Source of the DNA: Paracentrotus lividus
Lineage: Eukaryota; Echinodermata; Echinoidea; Camarodonta; Echinidae
Assembly: GCA_940671915.1 (NCBI GenBank)
Contig: CALNVZ010002100.1
Span: 3,405,095 to 3,469,094 of the forward strand
Direction of reading: 5' to 3'
Length of the DNA: 64,000 nucleotides
Made by a program: the position numbers and the translations under genes. The notes beneath the pieces were generated by a model. That model was given only the letters and a program-made list of their open reading frames with translations, did not search any database and was not told the DNA's origin. This document shows positions 1 to 11,390 of this stretch, piece after piece (within the stretch, counting starts at the first letter, position 1; every line of letters begins with the position of its first letter).

Positions 1-1790
1 TTTTTACAATTTGTAGTTTGGACGGAGGGGGATTGGAAGGGGGGATCACATCCATCTCCTCCACCCCTTCAATTGTTAGACTACTGTATTTATTCTGAAT
101 TGTATATTCTGATAGGTTAGATTTTACTTTCTCTACTGGCTTTTTGATTTGTTTGATCTTATCGGTCAAACTGCCAGAAGCCTTTTTGTCCCTACAGGGT
201 CTCTGGTTAAACTTCTGCTCCGACGAGGAGTTTCTACCTTTCTTGGATCTTTTTTGTTTTCTTCAGGCTTTTTCTGAGTTTTTATTTCTCCTGTGCTAGT
301 AGATATGTGTTTGCTTGTACTACTTGGAAAATCTCCCTTCATCCAAGTTAGAGTTGTCTGGCAGCAAGCATCAGAGAGTGTTTTCCCTCGAACTTTCTGT
401 TTTGCTGCTACAGGGGATGCACTTGCCTTATCGGCATACGAAGAGTTTTGCGGTTGCTGGGACTGAAAGCGCTTTCGTGCTTCAGGGTAGGATACATGTT
501 GCAAGGTCTTTATTTCCTGTATTTTTTTTTCCTCTAACCATTTCGGGCAATTTCTGGAGTCAGAGGAGTGATTCCCTCCGCAATTAATGCACTTGACCAA
601 GTTCTTGCAATCTGATGCCACGTGACCTTCTGGCCGCACTTACTGCAGCACTCCTGTTTGGTACAAACGCTCTGAAAATGTCCAAACTTGTGACATTTAA
701 AACATCGAATTGGATTAGGGATGTAAGGGTCAACCTTTACTCTGAGATAACCCACCTTCACGTATGATGGAATACTTGGTGCATTAAAAGTAAGAAACAG
801 TGTGTTCGTCCTCTTCCTCTCACCGTTATTAAAGGAAGAAACACGGAAGACTTCCGTGACACCCTGGTCAGAGAGCTCATCAAGGATCTCCTCAGTTTCA
901 CAATCTCTCAACTCGGAGCAACGGATAACTCCTTTGCTCGAATTGAGGGATCTATGAGGAAAAACCTTGACGGGATATTTACAAACAATTTCACCTTCAG
1001 TAAGTTTTTCGATTGTACTGCTCTGTCTACTTCTACCAGGATGTCTCCCGATCTTAAGCGAGACACGTTACGTACAGGCCCAGCCAACCCCTCAATGCCC
1101 TTGTTGATCGCGAAAGGCGACAGTTTGAGAGGCTTGGTTGGGTCGGTAGCCTGAATTATCAGAAATCTCGGAAAAGACTCACGGTCATCTTCCGAGTCGC
1201 TTGATAGGTCTTTCTTGTTCTTGTTTTGTTTGTGTTTAGCCATAATTGATTTGTTTATTTTCGACACCATTGCTCCCCACCCACCACCGAGCCCAACGAG
1301 GGACGTCGTATGGCTTAGGAACCATTCATCCTGCCGACGCCAGGGTACAAAAAGTGTTATACTCCGAGTACAAATGTACCCAGATTGGCCTGATAAGCAG
1401 CTGCCTTCTAAAATGCAAAGTTGATTACAAAATAACAATTTACTGCCATAATTTAACATTATAGTAGCAAACGTATATTGGCTCAAGTCGATGAAATATC
1501 AATATGCCTTGCATTTTAGGGCTAAGCACCACCAGCCGATTGATTATATCCAGGCCTATATCCTCCCGACTAGTGGAATCCAGGGCCAAAGTGATGTGTT
1601 GCTTCAGGAGGACCGCAGTCTCACCATTCACTCAATCACCAGGATCCCTTCTCCACCGACACGGGTCGCAGTCCACGGCAAACTGACTTCCCTGGTTTTA
1701 GGTCGCCTCTTACGACATGCAGGGAATACAGCGGGTCTATTCTACTCCCCGACCTGCAGGGGCATAACGAGTTTTGAATACATGCAGTGA
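1..1790 (-). mobile_element. 5' part of a Jockey/I-type non-LTR retrotransposon with a broken ORF1
   Basis: Read on the minus strand, three overlapping frames (about 1270-908, 911-534 and 639-166) give one gag-like protein. It begins with a Lys/Asn-rich stretch (MAKHKQNKNKK, ATG at 1243), continues through a central region typical of nucleic-acid-binding ORF1 proteins, and has CCHC zinc knuckles such as CFKCHKFGHFQSVC followed by CINCGGNHSSDSRNC. Two frame changes, near 910-950 and 610-650, mean ORF1 is not intact. The 1270-1790 part upstream on the minus strand is 5' leader. ORF2 (endonuclease and reverse transcriptase) would lie left of the window. The insertion sits in an intron of the CPEB1 gene, on the same strand. 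The family assignment rests on ORF1 style only, so a Nimb- or X-element-like identity is possible but unproved. Confidence 0.75.
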
Positions 1791-2756
1791 ACATGGAGAG
1801 AAGTTAATTCCTGATTCATGTCAAAAGGTTTCGGCCAATTTGTTGCATCTGCGTAGATGAAGGTCACCAGAAAGACACTTAGCTGTACGCGCTGGTACGT
1901 GTGCGCTGACAAACCAATTTAGTGATCAGTCTAAATAAACAAGAGATCACATATTAATAATCAATAATACATCAATTTTTATTTCTTTTGAGCTTTTAAA
2001 TATAAAAAAATATATAATAACACGTAAATAAAATTTAAAAACCTGAGTGCTAAACCTTCAAAACAGTTCAAATCAAATAAAATTGCGATTGCGTAACAGC
2101 GTAAGCATTCGTTACAAGTGTATAAATGCGTAATTTGAATTGGCAATAGATTCCGAGTAACTTCATGACCCCAAAGGAAGCACTTATATTCATAAAAAAG
2201 GCCAGAATTCTATACAGCCAATAGGAAAGAAGAATAGATAGATCAAACAATGAAATCGTACTCTTCTATTAGACATTTCAACTGGTTCATTTCCGCCACA
2301 AGAAACACTTCTAACCAATCAACAAAAAACACCTTGTCACTGTGGTTTGACATCTTTCTCCATAGAAACACGTGTTATTTGGGGCTTTCAGATTTTGTGT
2401 GAAAAGAACAATAAGGGTGTTTTCAAACAAAAAAGGCCAGAATTCCAAAGAAGATACGAAGAAAATTATGTGGTCAATATTTTACATGTATATTCAATAT
2501 TTATATTCTTTTTCAACTGGTTCGATTCGTAGATAAATTAAAAAGATATGGGGAATTATAAAAGTAGAAATTCAACGTTTTTGTAATTAATGTACACAGG
2601 TCTATGGCGAAAGTTTGGCGCGCGCGCGCGGAGAGGCAGACTCTCAAAATGCAACAAACTAATTGGTATGTAAAGCCAAATTTGGTAAGTTTTAATTGAT
2701 GATGTTCAGTTGATGTAAATGCTTAAATCTAATCTAATGCTAGAATGATCGTTATG

Positions 2757-2912
2757 ATTGTGTATTTATTATTGTTATTTATCTGATCGATGTGACTGTG
2801 TATTTATTATTGTTATTTATCTGTTCATTTTTACAGAATGTTACTGCATTTCTGCAGTTCTGCATTTCTGCATGTCTGCATTTCAGTGTCTGCATTTCAG
2901 TATCTGCATTAC
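2757..2912. repeat. Short direct repeats and TCTGCATT microsatellite
   Basis: A 27-base unit beginning TGTGTATTTATTATTG occurs twice (about 2757 and 2795). It is followed by several imperfect copies of TCTGCATT between about 2840 and 2912. A small open frame crossing this is a product of the repeat. Confidence 0.6.
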
Positions 2913-5518
2913 CAGCATAATATATGTCTGAATTACATGTATCAGCTTTGTCTACATTGTCTTCATTATAATTGTCGAAACTCCTCTATATTCAATAAAT
3001 ATAGAGGCAGCCACAACAGTAATTAAGGCATTGGCAAACAGTGGCTAAATGTTACAGGATATCATATATGCAATCTTAGTTTGTACTACATGAAGGCCGT
3101 TTTCCTTACTCGTTTGACTAGTCTAACTTCCTTCTAGTCGTTTAATAAAAGCCTGCATCCTGATAACAACTTATCAATATCACTTTTACTGGGAATTAAA
3201 TTCACAGGTACCTTGTCTATCTCATTCTTAACAATACCGATGAAATTCCAAATATAGTCTTACAATAGGGATGTGTACAAATCCAGAATACATTTATCAC
3301 ATAATTAGAATTAACCTTCCATGAAAAAAAAAATGTTGATGCTTTCATTTCTATATAATTTCCATAATTTATGGAGTATAAAAACCTGATCATTCATTGA
3401 CTATAACTGAATATAATCTTATGCATTTGTATGTCATTAACTTAATTGGAAGCTGAATAGAAATATGTCAATCATTGGAGTTTCACTTTCAATACAGCAA
3501 ATTAAAACTGGTGTATCAACGCACGTTTATTAACATGGACATTTACACCCAAGCTAACCGAACCTAACTCCAAACCAGGAAAATACTCAAAACAAATACC
3601 CTGTCTATAATAATGAAGAATAACTACATGTAGCCTGTATGGAATCTCTTGATTACCAAATTGTCAATATAACAGAATAAGATTTATTTTATTACATTAT
3701 AAAGAGAATTATCAAAATGGCAAAAACAAAGCTGGCACAGTTAAATTTGTGTCAAAAATAATGTGAGATCTGCTGACACACAGTACAATGTATTATGACA
3801 AATGATGAATTTTACAGTGCTTTATTGAAACAAGCAAATAAATGGGTAATGCAGTATCTGTACCCATAAAAATTAACCTATTCAATCATTCATAGCAAAA
3901 ATAGGTACATTAAATATCAATCCTTAACAACAATACACAAAGAAGGATATATCTCGTGAAGCTTAAAAAGTGAATTAAAAATTTTACAAAGAGAGAGAGC
4001 TCTGGTTTAAAAAATTACTTTCAAGTTACTTGTGGGAAATCTCTCGCTCTTCAATTCGTCTTCAAACCGAGCACAGAGGACCTTTAAACCCTATCTGTAA
4101 TTATCCAGGTTATATCCAGGTACCGGACATTATGGATAAAAGATATGCTGGAATTTCCAGGAAGGAAACGTGTCCAATCCTGTTAACCTACCAAACTTTA
4201 TAACCATAAAGCTTCTGAAAAATAAATGAAAATTTTACCTTTATATTTACTTTGATTCTGAAACACATTCTTGGTTCATATAGCATTTCCTTATTTTCTA
4301 TAATTAGCTTTTCTGCTGGTAGAGTATTCAGATACCACTAAGGTAAATTAAAGAAAATATGCATATGAGTCTGCTAGACTTGACCATTTAACAGCTATTT
4401 TAATAATTTTGCTGGTGTGAAATTAACATTGTCTTGACCCTTAAACGAGACAAGCCCTCAAAAGCTGAATATAAATGTATGGTGTGTATCAATTACAGTC
4501 AGGTGTTATAAAATATTACATTCCACAAATTCATCATGTTTTAATTTAATAAATTTTTATTGGCAGCCAAAAAAAAACCAAAAAAAATTTCTTCAACTAC
4601 ATGTAGAACTGACATCAACATATAGGAAACAAGGAAGCAAATTCCAACTATATATTTAGATTAATGAACTTTGTCTAATGAATCAATTAGCACAGTTGTT
4701 TTGAAACTGAAAGAAAAAGCTACCAGTGGTGTTAGTTTGCAGCGATAAATTGATAATTAAGTAACATCATGAGGTAGAACTGATCACTGTCTTTAATGAT
4801 ACAGATCTGTCTTCCTTTTAACTGTACTTTTACAACATGAATTACCACAAATGTAGTTTCACTTTTACAGGTTGACATATAGGGTAGGATATATTCACTT
4901 TGTATAGCAATGATTTATGAATGCTTTTATCTTTTGGAAACCAGGAAGAAATAAATTTACTTTGGTAGAGTTAGGAATGTACAAATATGTTATTGTGTCC
5001 AGGTTTTTTCATATTGTGACTATCCTTATGAGTGTTTTTCACCCTGGTGGTTTATAATTTTTTTCATTCAAGCCCTAGAATATTTGAACATTTTCTATGA
5101 GTATAAGAGAATTATTTACAAAGGCTGTCAGTTTTGCACATAAACCTATCTGAAAGGATGCATAAATAGGTATAAACAAAGTGCTTCATATACTTCTTGA
5201 CTTAAATATCGAAAATACAGGAATAGGTAAGTTTTTTTTCTGAGCATTTTTGCTTTCGGTTTTTAATGTACTCTTCTTCAAACAAATAGGCTTGAATGAT
5301 GTATTAATCCTAGATCATATATATATCTATCGGTAACAAATCTACTTTGCATTAAATTCCATTAGTTCCCCCCCCCCCATTCAATTTCCGGCAATAATGT
5401 GCACTCTGACAGCTATGTTTTTCATTTTATGCTACAATTAGCAATTCCTTTTTACTTTCAAATCCTATCACACTTCTGCCATGAAACCAAACAGTATGTG
5501 TACATGACCACATGAGGA

Positions 5519-6290
5519 AGTTTACCTAAACTGTGTGTTTCTAGTGCATTGTCATGGGTTACTCATCATGGTTAGTGGTTTATGATTATTTTATACCAAA
5601 AGACAAGTTTGTGCTTGACTGGTCAGAAACTACATGCAAAGGATGAATGAATATATATATATATATATATGATCTAGTAATAATAATATTCCGGATTCAT
5701 AGAGTTAGACTATGTCTGTAAGTACTTTACTGTATATTTAACATATATTTTGCATACCATATTTAAGTTTACCTTAACTGTGTTTCTAGTGCATTGTCAT
5801 TGGTTACTCATCTTGGTTTGTGTTTTATTAGTATACCAATACAGGTTTGTGCATGACTGCTCACAAACTACATACAAAGAATAAATGAATATAATATGAT
5901 CTAGCTAATAATATTCCAGATTCATATAGTTTGACTATATCTGTAAGTACTTTACAGTATATTCAACATATATATTTTGCGTATCATATTTAAGTTTACC
6001 TAAACTGTGTGTTTCTAGTGTATTGTCATTGGTTACTCATATTGGTTTGTGGTTTATTATTATACCAATATAAGTTTGTGCATAACTGCTCACAAACTAC
6101 ATGCAAAGATTGAATGAATATAATATTATTTAGGATTTAGCTAATAATATTCTTGACATGGTTTGATTAGTATACCAATTATACCAATATACAAGTTTGT
6201 GCATGACTGCTCAGAAGCTACATGCAAAGAATGATACATATGATTTCGCATTTAGCTAATAATATTGTGGATTTATATAGCTTTGAATCA
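5519..6290. repeat. Tandem repeat, unit about 227-247 bases, three to four copies
   Basis: Units starting TTTACCTAAACTGTGTG are seen at about 5521, 5768 and 5995, so the spacing is about 247 then 227 bases. A partial fourth copy from about 6165 keeps the module AAGTTTGTGCATGACTG and the AGCTAATAATATT segment. Copies differ by substitutions and small indels. The first contains an (AT)n expansion at 5651-5670. No coding potential is visible. Confidence 0.8.
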
Positions 6291-6332
6291 ATATAGTTGG
6301 GGTACATCTGTAAGTAATGGTCAATATATTTT

Positions 6333-6413
6333 ATATACAGCTTGGGATATTAGACCAAACAATATGGGAGCTTAATATGATTTTGACTAATGATTATTTC
6401 CCAAGCTGTATAT
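6333..6413. repeat. Small inverted repeat (TATACAGCTTGGGA arms)
   Basis: TATACAGCTTGGGA near 6333 is matched by TCCCAAGCTGTATA near 6399, with about 50 bases between. A related arm (ATACAGCTTGGG) appears again near 16435, so this may be a MITE family. Confidence 0.55.
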
Positions 6414-7204
6414 CCCATAGACAGTGGGCACATGTGCCTGCATATCCCAAAAAATGTATTTAATCTATTTTTCTTTGAACAAAGCAGCAGTATGGCATGG
6501 TATTAATTTATTAATTATAAGTTGGTCTATATTCCGACTTTCATGACCAGTAAGTGTACTTATTTAAAACCAAGTAGAGAAATTAAACTTTAGGTGACCA
6601 CTACCTATCAGGAAATTGACCACATAACATGAAAATAACATAACAATGACGATGCAAAACTACCCACATGCTTTAAAGCTTTTCAAATATCATTGTTGTA
6701 TTATGCACATATGTTATAATACATATTGCTATGGTTACAAGAAACCATACAATATTTAGTATAACCATACGATAAGCAATTCAGGGACATATTCAAAGGA
6801 TTTGTATCCAAATGCATTTTAGCGTTGCTCATTATTATAAAAGATGCGGCAAAGAGTTTGAATCAGTTTTTATTCACTGTTAAAGTTGTTAGTAACCTTT
6901 TATAACTCGATCAACTTTCTCATATAAGTACAATTTTGATCTTACTGAAGTTGGTACATCAAATACTATTAATAGTATTATTGTAAAAGTAGGCTGGAAG
7001 CATTAAGTGCTCCGATTGGAATGATCATTTTCAACAGAAGTTTCTTAATCTCTTAAATTGAATGTTAAATTATTGTTTTTGATTAAGCAGAACCCAAAAG
7101 GTAATTACTCTTTAAATTAGCTGATGTATTACTATAAATGTGAGGATTTCTTTGATGGGAAAACCAACCTTTTTTAAAGAAGATATGATGAAAGGTTGAC
7201 ATAC

Positions 7205-7294
7205 CTTTGGGAGGGTATCTTGGATGTTTGCCTTCTTTTCCTGGCCACTCCACTCTGATCAGCCCAAATGGTTTGAAGGAGGCTTGCAGACCAG
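7205..7294 (-). CDS. CPEB1: CPEB1 exon 6 (middle of RRM1)
   Basis: The minus-strand exon is bounded by an AG acceptor (7296-7295) and an AAAG|GTATGT donor (7204). It encodes [20 protein letters not shown], then [11 protein letters not shown] across the next junction. This matches the CPEB1 RRM1 segment in vertebrates (AGL..F..FG...VEWPGK.GKHPR.PPKG). The exon is 90 nt, entered in phase 1 and left in phase 1, consistent with the preceding exon. It is the last CPEB1 exon visible in the window. Confidence 0.93.
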
Positions 7295-9112
7295 CTTCAC
7301 AAACAAAATAATATTGTACATAGAATTAAAGCAATTAGTCAAAAGAGAAATTCAATTCAAATGTAACATGATGGGTAAGAAACAATGTGCTTTGAGGAGA
7401 AGAAAAAAACAACAATACCATTTCTTCACCATTTGCTACGAATTGTCACATCTTAGTTGTGCTATTTTGAAGACCAAAAAGTTATTAGAAATCGTGAGCA
7501 TATACATATTAATGAATAAATTTGTACTTCATCTAATATCTAGTCTCGTGTTTGTTTTAATGCACTGGCTATTACTTTTCACACAACTCACTCACATACC
7601 CTCTGACTTTGAATGAATGTGTGTCACATACTAGTATATCATAGCCCTTTTGCAAGAAACTTATGTATCTTGACATAAATTTCTGACATTAAGTTTCTAG
7701 CAACAAATGATTCTGGGGTTTATGTCCGGATTTACTTCTTGAATCATGACATAAAAGTTTCTAGGAATAGGGCCCTGGACTAATACATATTCATTAACGT
7801 CAAAATACATAATAGCTGCTGAAAGAAGTTATTTGTGGTAAAAACAATTTCAAGTGCAAATGGTAGGCCTAAGCTATCTCATTAAGATGTGAAGTAACTT
7901 CAGGTCTACACAATCATGAATTATTGCAAGTTTTTATCTTTGCAGAATAATGATCAGTTTTACAGAATATTATACAAGTGTCCTATTGCCAAGGGTATAA
8001 CATCTGACCCTCTGACAACCAAATTTATAACGAGTTAAGAAGGTAATTTACACCAGTTCGGCAATCTTTTTTTCTATCTCTTTCTTCTGGACTAGTATAT
8101 TTTATCAACCATGTTAATTTACACGCATGATATATATACATTTTTAAAAGAATAGTTTTACTGATAAATATCTAGCTGTTAACCAACTATTTAGAATAGT
8201 ATTTAAACTAGTTTGTTCCCTTTGTACTAAAATCTATGTCAGAGGTTCAAAGCTGTTTTGCTTTCTAATCTTTATGTTTATTCTTATTCATGAATTTACT
8301 ATGTTTATACATGATAAAAATCTAATATCTAACAACCTGTCTGAAAGGGATACAGACAATATGAAGTAAAGGAAAGCATACAGCAACAATGTGCTACAAT
8401 GTTAATCAATCACTTTCACATTCTCAAAAATTTCACTCGTACATGTTTTTAGGAAACCTAATCACCACGATGGCCATATGGTATTAAAACCATACAAACA
8501 AGTGGTGAATAAATTATTCTAAAGACAATGTATGTTTGAGTGCATGGTTTATGCATTGCTTCCAAACACTACTGTGTATGATTAATGCATACATCAATTT
8601 GTAAATTCAAATAATTGCAGTTCCAAGGTGATACTAGTCATAGCTTATATCATAAAGCTTTGGAGTTATGAATCAGTAAAGTCTGAAACTATAGATATGA
8701 ACAAATTATACAAAATCCATTTATATGTCTCATTCTCTAACTGAATGTGTAGTCCTATAATACATTGTTCTCATTTGAAATCATCTATCATTTTACTTTA
8801 ATCCTGGCAAAAGCATATATGTGAATCGGATTTCATGTCACCTGCCATGGTATGTATCAACATCATTTTTACAAAGTGTACCAAGAAACAAAATTGAAAG
8901 TTTACATTCCAAGTGTTAGATATTTACAGATCACCTTCTATAATTGCAATCCGATCATTTGCTAGTTACATAAACATTTTTTCCCCATGATTATTATTGT
9001 ATAATTCAATTTTTAAAATAATATACTATCTTGACACTTAAAAAGATACCATATCAATTACTTTGAATGCATATATCTAAAAAGTTTGAGTTCGCAAAAT
9101 CGCTTTCGTCCC

Positions 9113-9165
9113 CCTTTTTTTCTTTTTTATTCTTCTTTTTTTTTTTTTTTTTTTTTGGGGGGGTA
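9113..9165. repeat. Homopolymer T tract with G run
   Basis: This is a T-rich tract of about 45 bases ending in a run of seven G. On the transcribed minus strand it reads C-run then poly-A, just downstream of CPEB1 exon 5. It may be the tail of an old retroposed copy. Confidence 0.5.
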
Positions 9166-9227
9166 AAAACAATGAAGACAGGATGTTATTGTTCTACTAC
9201 TATTACTTTGGTAAATATTTTACTCAC

Positions 9228-9340
9228 CCTCAGTAATGTCCCAGGGTACCCACCTAGGAACACCTTACAGGAATATGTGGGATTGCGATATACTTTAGGA
9301 GGTAACTGTCCACTCCATGTGCATGTCGGCTGACAAATAG
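9228..9340 (-). CDS. CPEB1: CPEB1 exon 5 (start of RRM1), with a one-base frame slip
   Basis: The acceptor is TTCTTATTTGCAG|CT (AG at 9342-9341) and the donor is GAGG|GTGAGT (9227). The frame gives [20 protein letters not shown] and then [11 protein letters not shown], a close match to the linker and first beta strand of CPEB1 RRM1 ([30 protein letters not shown]). After FLGG the frame reads YPGTLLR. Adding one G to the GGG run at 9249-9251 would instead give VPWDITEG and the phase-1 exit required by exon 6. The exon is 113 nt where 114 is expected. The slip is therefore probably a homopolymer sequencing error, though a real allele cannot be excluded. Confidence 0.93.
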
Positions 9341-9519
9341 CTGCAAATAAGAACAACAATGACATAAGTCAATCAAGCATATTCATAAGATAATCAAGCA
9401 CAGGCATATAGCAATCACAATGATTCAGATAATAGGAATATGTTAATATTCCACCTCCAGACACGATATAACTGGGCATAACAGAGCAAAAGTAAAACAA
9501 TAACAAAATTGATGCATAG

Positions 9520-9520
<1 letters not shown>

Positions 9521-9562
<42 letters not shown>

Positions 9563-9580
9563 TATATATATATATATATA
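9521..9580. repeat. (TA)n microsatellite
   Basis: Two TA dinucleotide runs are separated by a single interruption. They lie within the CPEB1 intron between exons 4 and 5. The Tyr/Ile-repeat open frame here is an artefact of the repeat. Confidence 0.85.
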
Positions 9581-9998
9581 CGGTCTCTGTAAAAGAGACT
9601 GTATTGATACATTATATCTCAAAAGGAATTTTGACCTTGTCTGGAAATGAGGAACTGCAAGTGTACTATTCTTAATTGTTTATAATTCCCATTTTTGTTA
9701 AGTTTTAAAACCGTCATTCAAAATTGAATGTTTTCAATAGAGCAGTTAACTAAGTTATTATAATTTATCCATATTTCTTTCCTGGCGACATAGTAACAAG
9801 GTATTGTTAATAAAAAATGAACTACAATACATGGAATCCAGTTTGCATACATTAGTTGTTGCTATGCCAGGCAAGCTTCAGGCAAGATTTCAGGTTCTCA
9901 AGAACAACCTTTGTTTAAAAAGTATATGCATGAAATTATAATAACTTATTAAACTGGTCCATTACCCTCACTACATTTACCCTTCAATTTAAGCCTAC

Positions 9999-10386
9999 CT
10001 GCTGCCTGTCTGTTGAGTCTAGCTAGCTTCTCAATGTTATTAGGATCAGTAGGGAGAGCATTGAAGAGCTTCTCCAGACTGTTCAGTTTAGGATCCATGA
10101 GGAGCTGCCTGGTCAACGCTTGGACATTAGGATCATTGAAGTCCAGAGCAGGAGGAGGGGATGTTCTGTACATGTTTGGATCCAGCATGGGTTGAGCCTG
10201 AGGGAATGCCATGTTAGGTACACCTCCAGGGAGGCTACCTGCTTGCAATCCACCCTGGAAACCTTGAAAACCTCCCTGTAAGAGCATTGCCGGTGTTATG
10301 TTGGGCATGGCTGTGTTCAGTCCCATGGTGTTCATCTGTGTGTTGGGATGTCTGAATCCAGGGTCACCTGCAATATTCAGGTTGCC
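9999..10386 (-). CDS. CPEB1: CPEB1 exon 4 (regulatory region leading to RRM1)
   Basis: The exon is bounded by TCTTCACAG|GGCAAC (10388-10387) and GCAGCAG|GTAGGC (9998). It starts in phase 0 with GNLNIAGDPG and is rich in Gly, Met, Pro and Asn. It ends in a conserved segment, LEKLFNALPTDPNNIEKLAR then LNRQAA. The EKLARLNRQAA motif corresponds to the vertebrate CPEB1 EREARLHRQAA just before RRM1. The Gln/Met/Gly-rich middle is typical of the disordered N-terminal half of CPEB proteins, where phosphorylation and partner binding control translational repression and activation. Its end phase (1) fits exon 5 only if the acceptor at 9341 is used, which supports that choice. Confidence 0.93.
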
Positions 10387-10613
10387 CTGTGAAGACAAAG
10401 TAAAATGTATACTGACATTGACCTTAGGGTAACATATCTCGCACTTTGGTAAAACATCCAATTACAGAATATAAAATATATATTTCACTGTTTTATTAAA
10501 GTCAGAGAACGCCTGCTGGCACTTTTGCACTAAAAGGAACACTGTATTTCATGAATTCTAAAAAATGAATTAAAAACTCAAAAATCTACTATGATATTCT
10601 TCATTTTCATTAC

Positions 10614-11191
10614 CATCATTTCTGAGAGGCTTTCAGCGAGGGCATCATTCATAGATCCCGCTGAGCTGACCCCACTGCTATCGGAATCACTAGGACTAGG
10701 GCACTTTTGATCTCTGTTACCAGCCCCCATCGTCTGGTTGATAGGAGAGAAGACATAGTCCCAGAGGACAGAGGAATCGGAACCAGGACTACTGACGCTA
10801 CCGAGCGAGGATTGGTACTGCTGCTCACCACTGCTCATGGGTGGGGAAGACTCTAGGATAGACACCATCTGGTTGACGCCTTCCTCTGTGAATGCACCTC
10901 CGCTCAGGTACCGGTCGATGTTGGACAGCGTGATGGCATCTTTGGGGTTGGTGCATACTGGATGAGAGCTCCAGGTACTTTGGGAGACAGGGGATCCAGG
11001 AACATTGGGAAGGAACGATATAAAGTCTGTACCATTTGCTCCTCCTCCTCCTCCTCCATTGGCCTGGGGAGGGGGAAGGGATGAGTTGGTGTTGATTGGT
11101 GGTTGGAGTTGCATCTTGGTTTCCATGGTGGATGAAGAGGATTGGATCTGGGCTCTGGCAGCTGCTAATAGGTTTGCATCAATGTGAGGAA
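10614..11191 (-). CDS. CPEB1: CPEB1 exon 3 (N-terminal regulatory region)
   Basis: The exon is bounded by TTCTTCCATAG|TTCCTC (11193-11192) and ATGATG|GTAATG (10613). It has 578 nt, entered in phase 1 and left in phase 0. It encodes a Ser/Pro/Gly-rich stretch including a five-Gly run, and a block (CPSPSDSDSSGVSSAGS then MNDALAESLSEMM) that matches the conserved [20 protein letters not shown] block of vertebrate CPEB1. The Ser/Pro content offers many proline-directed phosphorylation sites, in line with known CPEB1 regulation. The exact kinase sites cannot be assigned from sequence alone. Confidence 0.92.
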
Positions 11192-11329
11192 CTATGGAAG
11201 AAACAGACAGAAATTCCATGTAATTACTGAATATTGTATATTTTACATTAAAAATACTTTTCTACACACATAAACATTCATTCACATTAAACTATGTATT
11301 TACAAATGTACAAGAAGGTGATCATTTTA

Positions 11330-11390
11330 TGCAGGGCCCGCTAGGAGAACAGTTGTTAAGAACTGACATGGCTATCCTGGGTAAGTAAAA
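11330..11390 (+). mobile_element. Truncated SINE 3' end
   Basis: TGCAGGGCCCGCTAGGAGA followed by CAGTTGTTAAGAACTGA and a CCTGGGTAAGTAA tail matches the 3' half of the tRNA-derived SINE at 32193. Only the tail is present here. It is intronic in CPEB1. Confidence 0.6.

Larger units (their letters stand above)
1791..7204 (-). other. Intronic DNA of CPEB1 (after the last visible exon)
   Basis: This is AT-rich intron sequence left of the RRM1 exon at 7205. I looked on the minus strand for the missing RRM1, RRM2 and zinc-finger exons and did not see them, so they should lie beyond base 1. The stretch holds the tandem repeats listed separately, a short alternating GC run near 2620-2632, an (AT)n run at 5651-5670 and no supportable gene. 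Confidence 0.6.

Noticed and set aside
1491-1790. Plus-strand protein of 99 codons
   Set aside because: It is antisense to the 5' leader of the non-LTR element and of a kind that recurs as a spurious frame in repeats.
5519-6290. CRISPR-like array
   Set aside because: Units are over 220 bases with no short identical repeats and unique spacers, and the genome is eukaryotic.
7224-7616. 130-codon plus-strand frame
   Set aside because: It is antisense to CPEB1 exon 6 at its start and runs into plain intron; no family resemblance.
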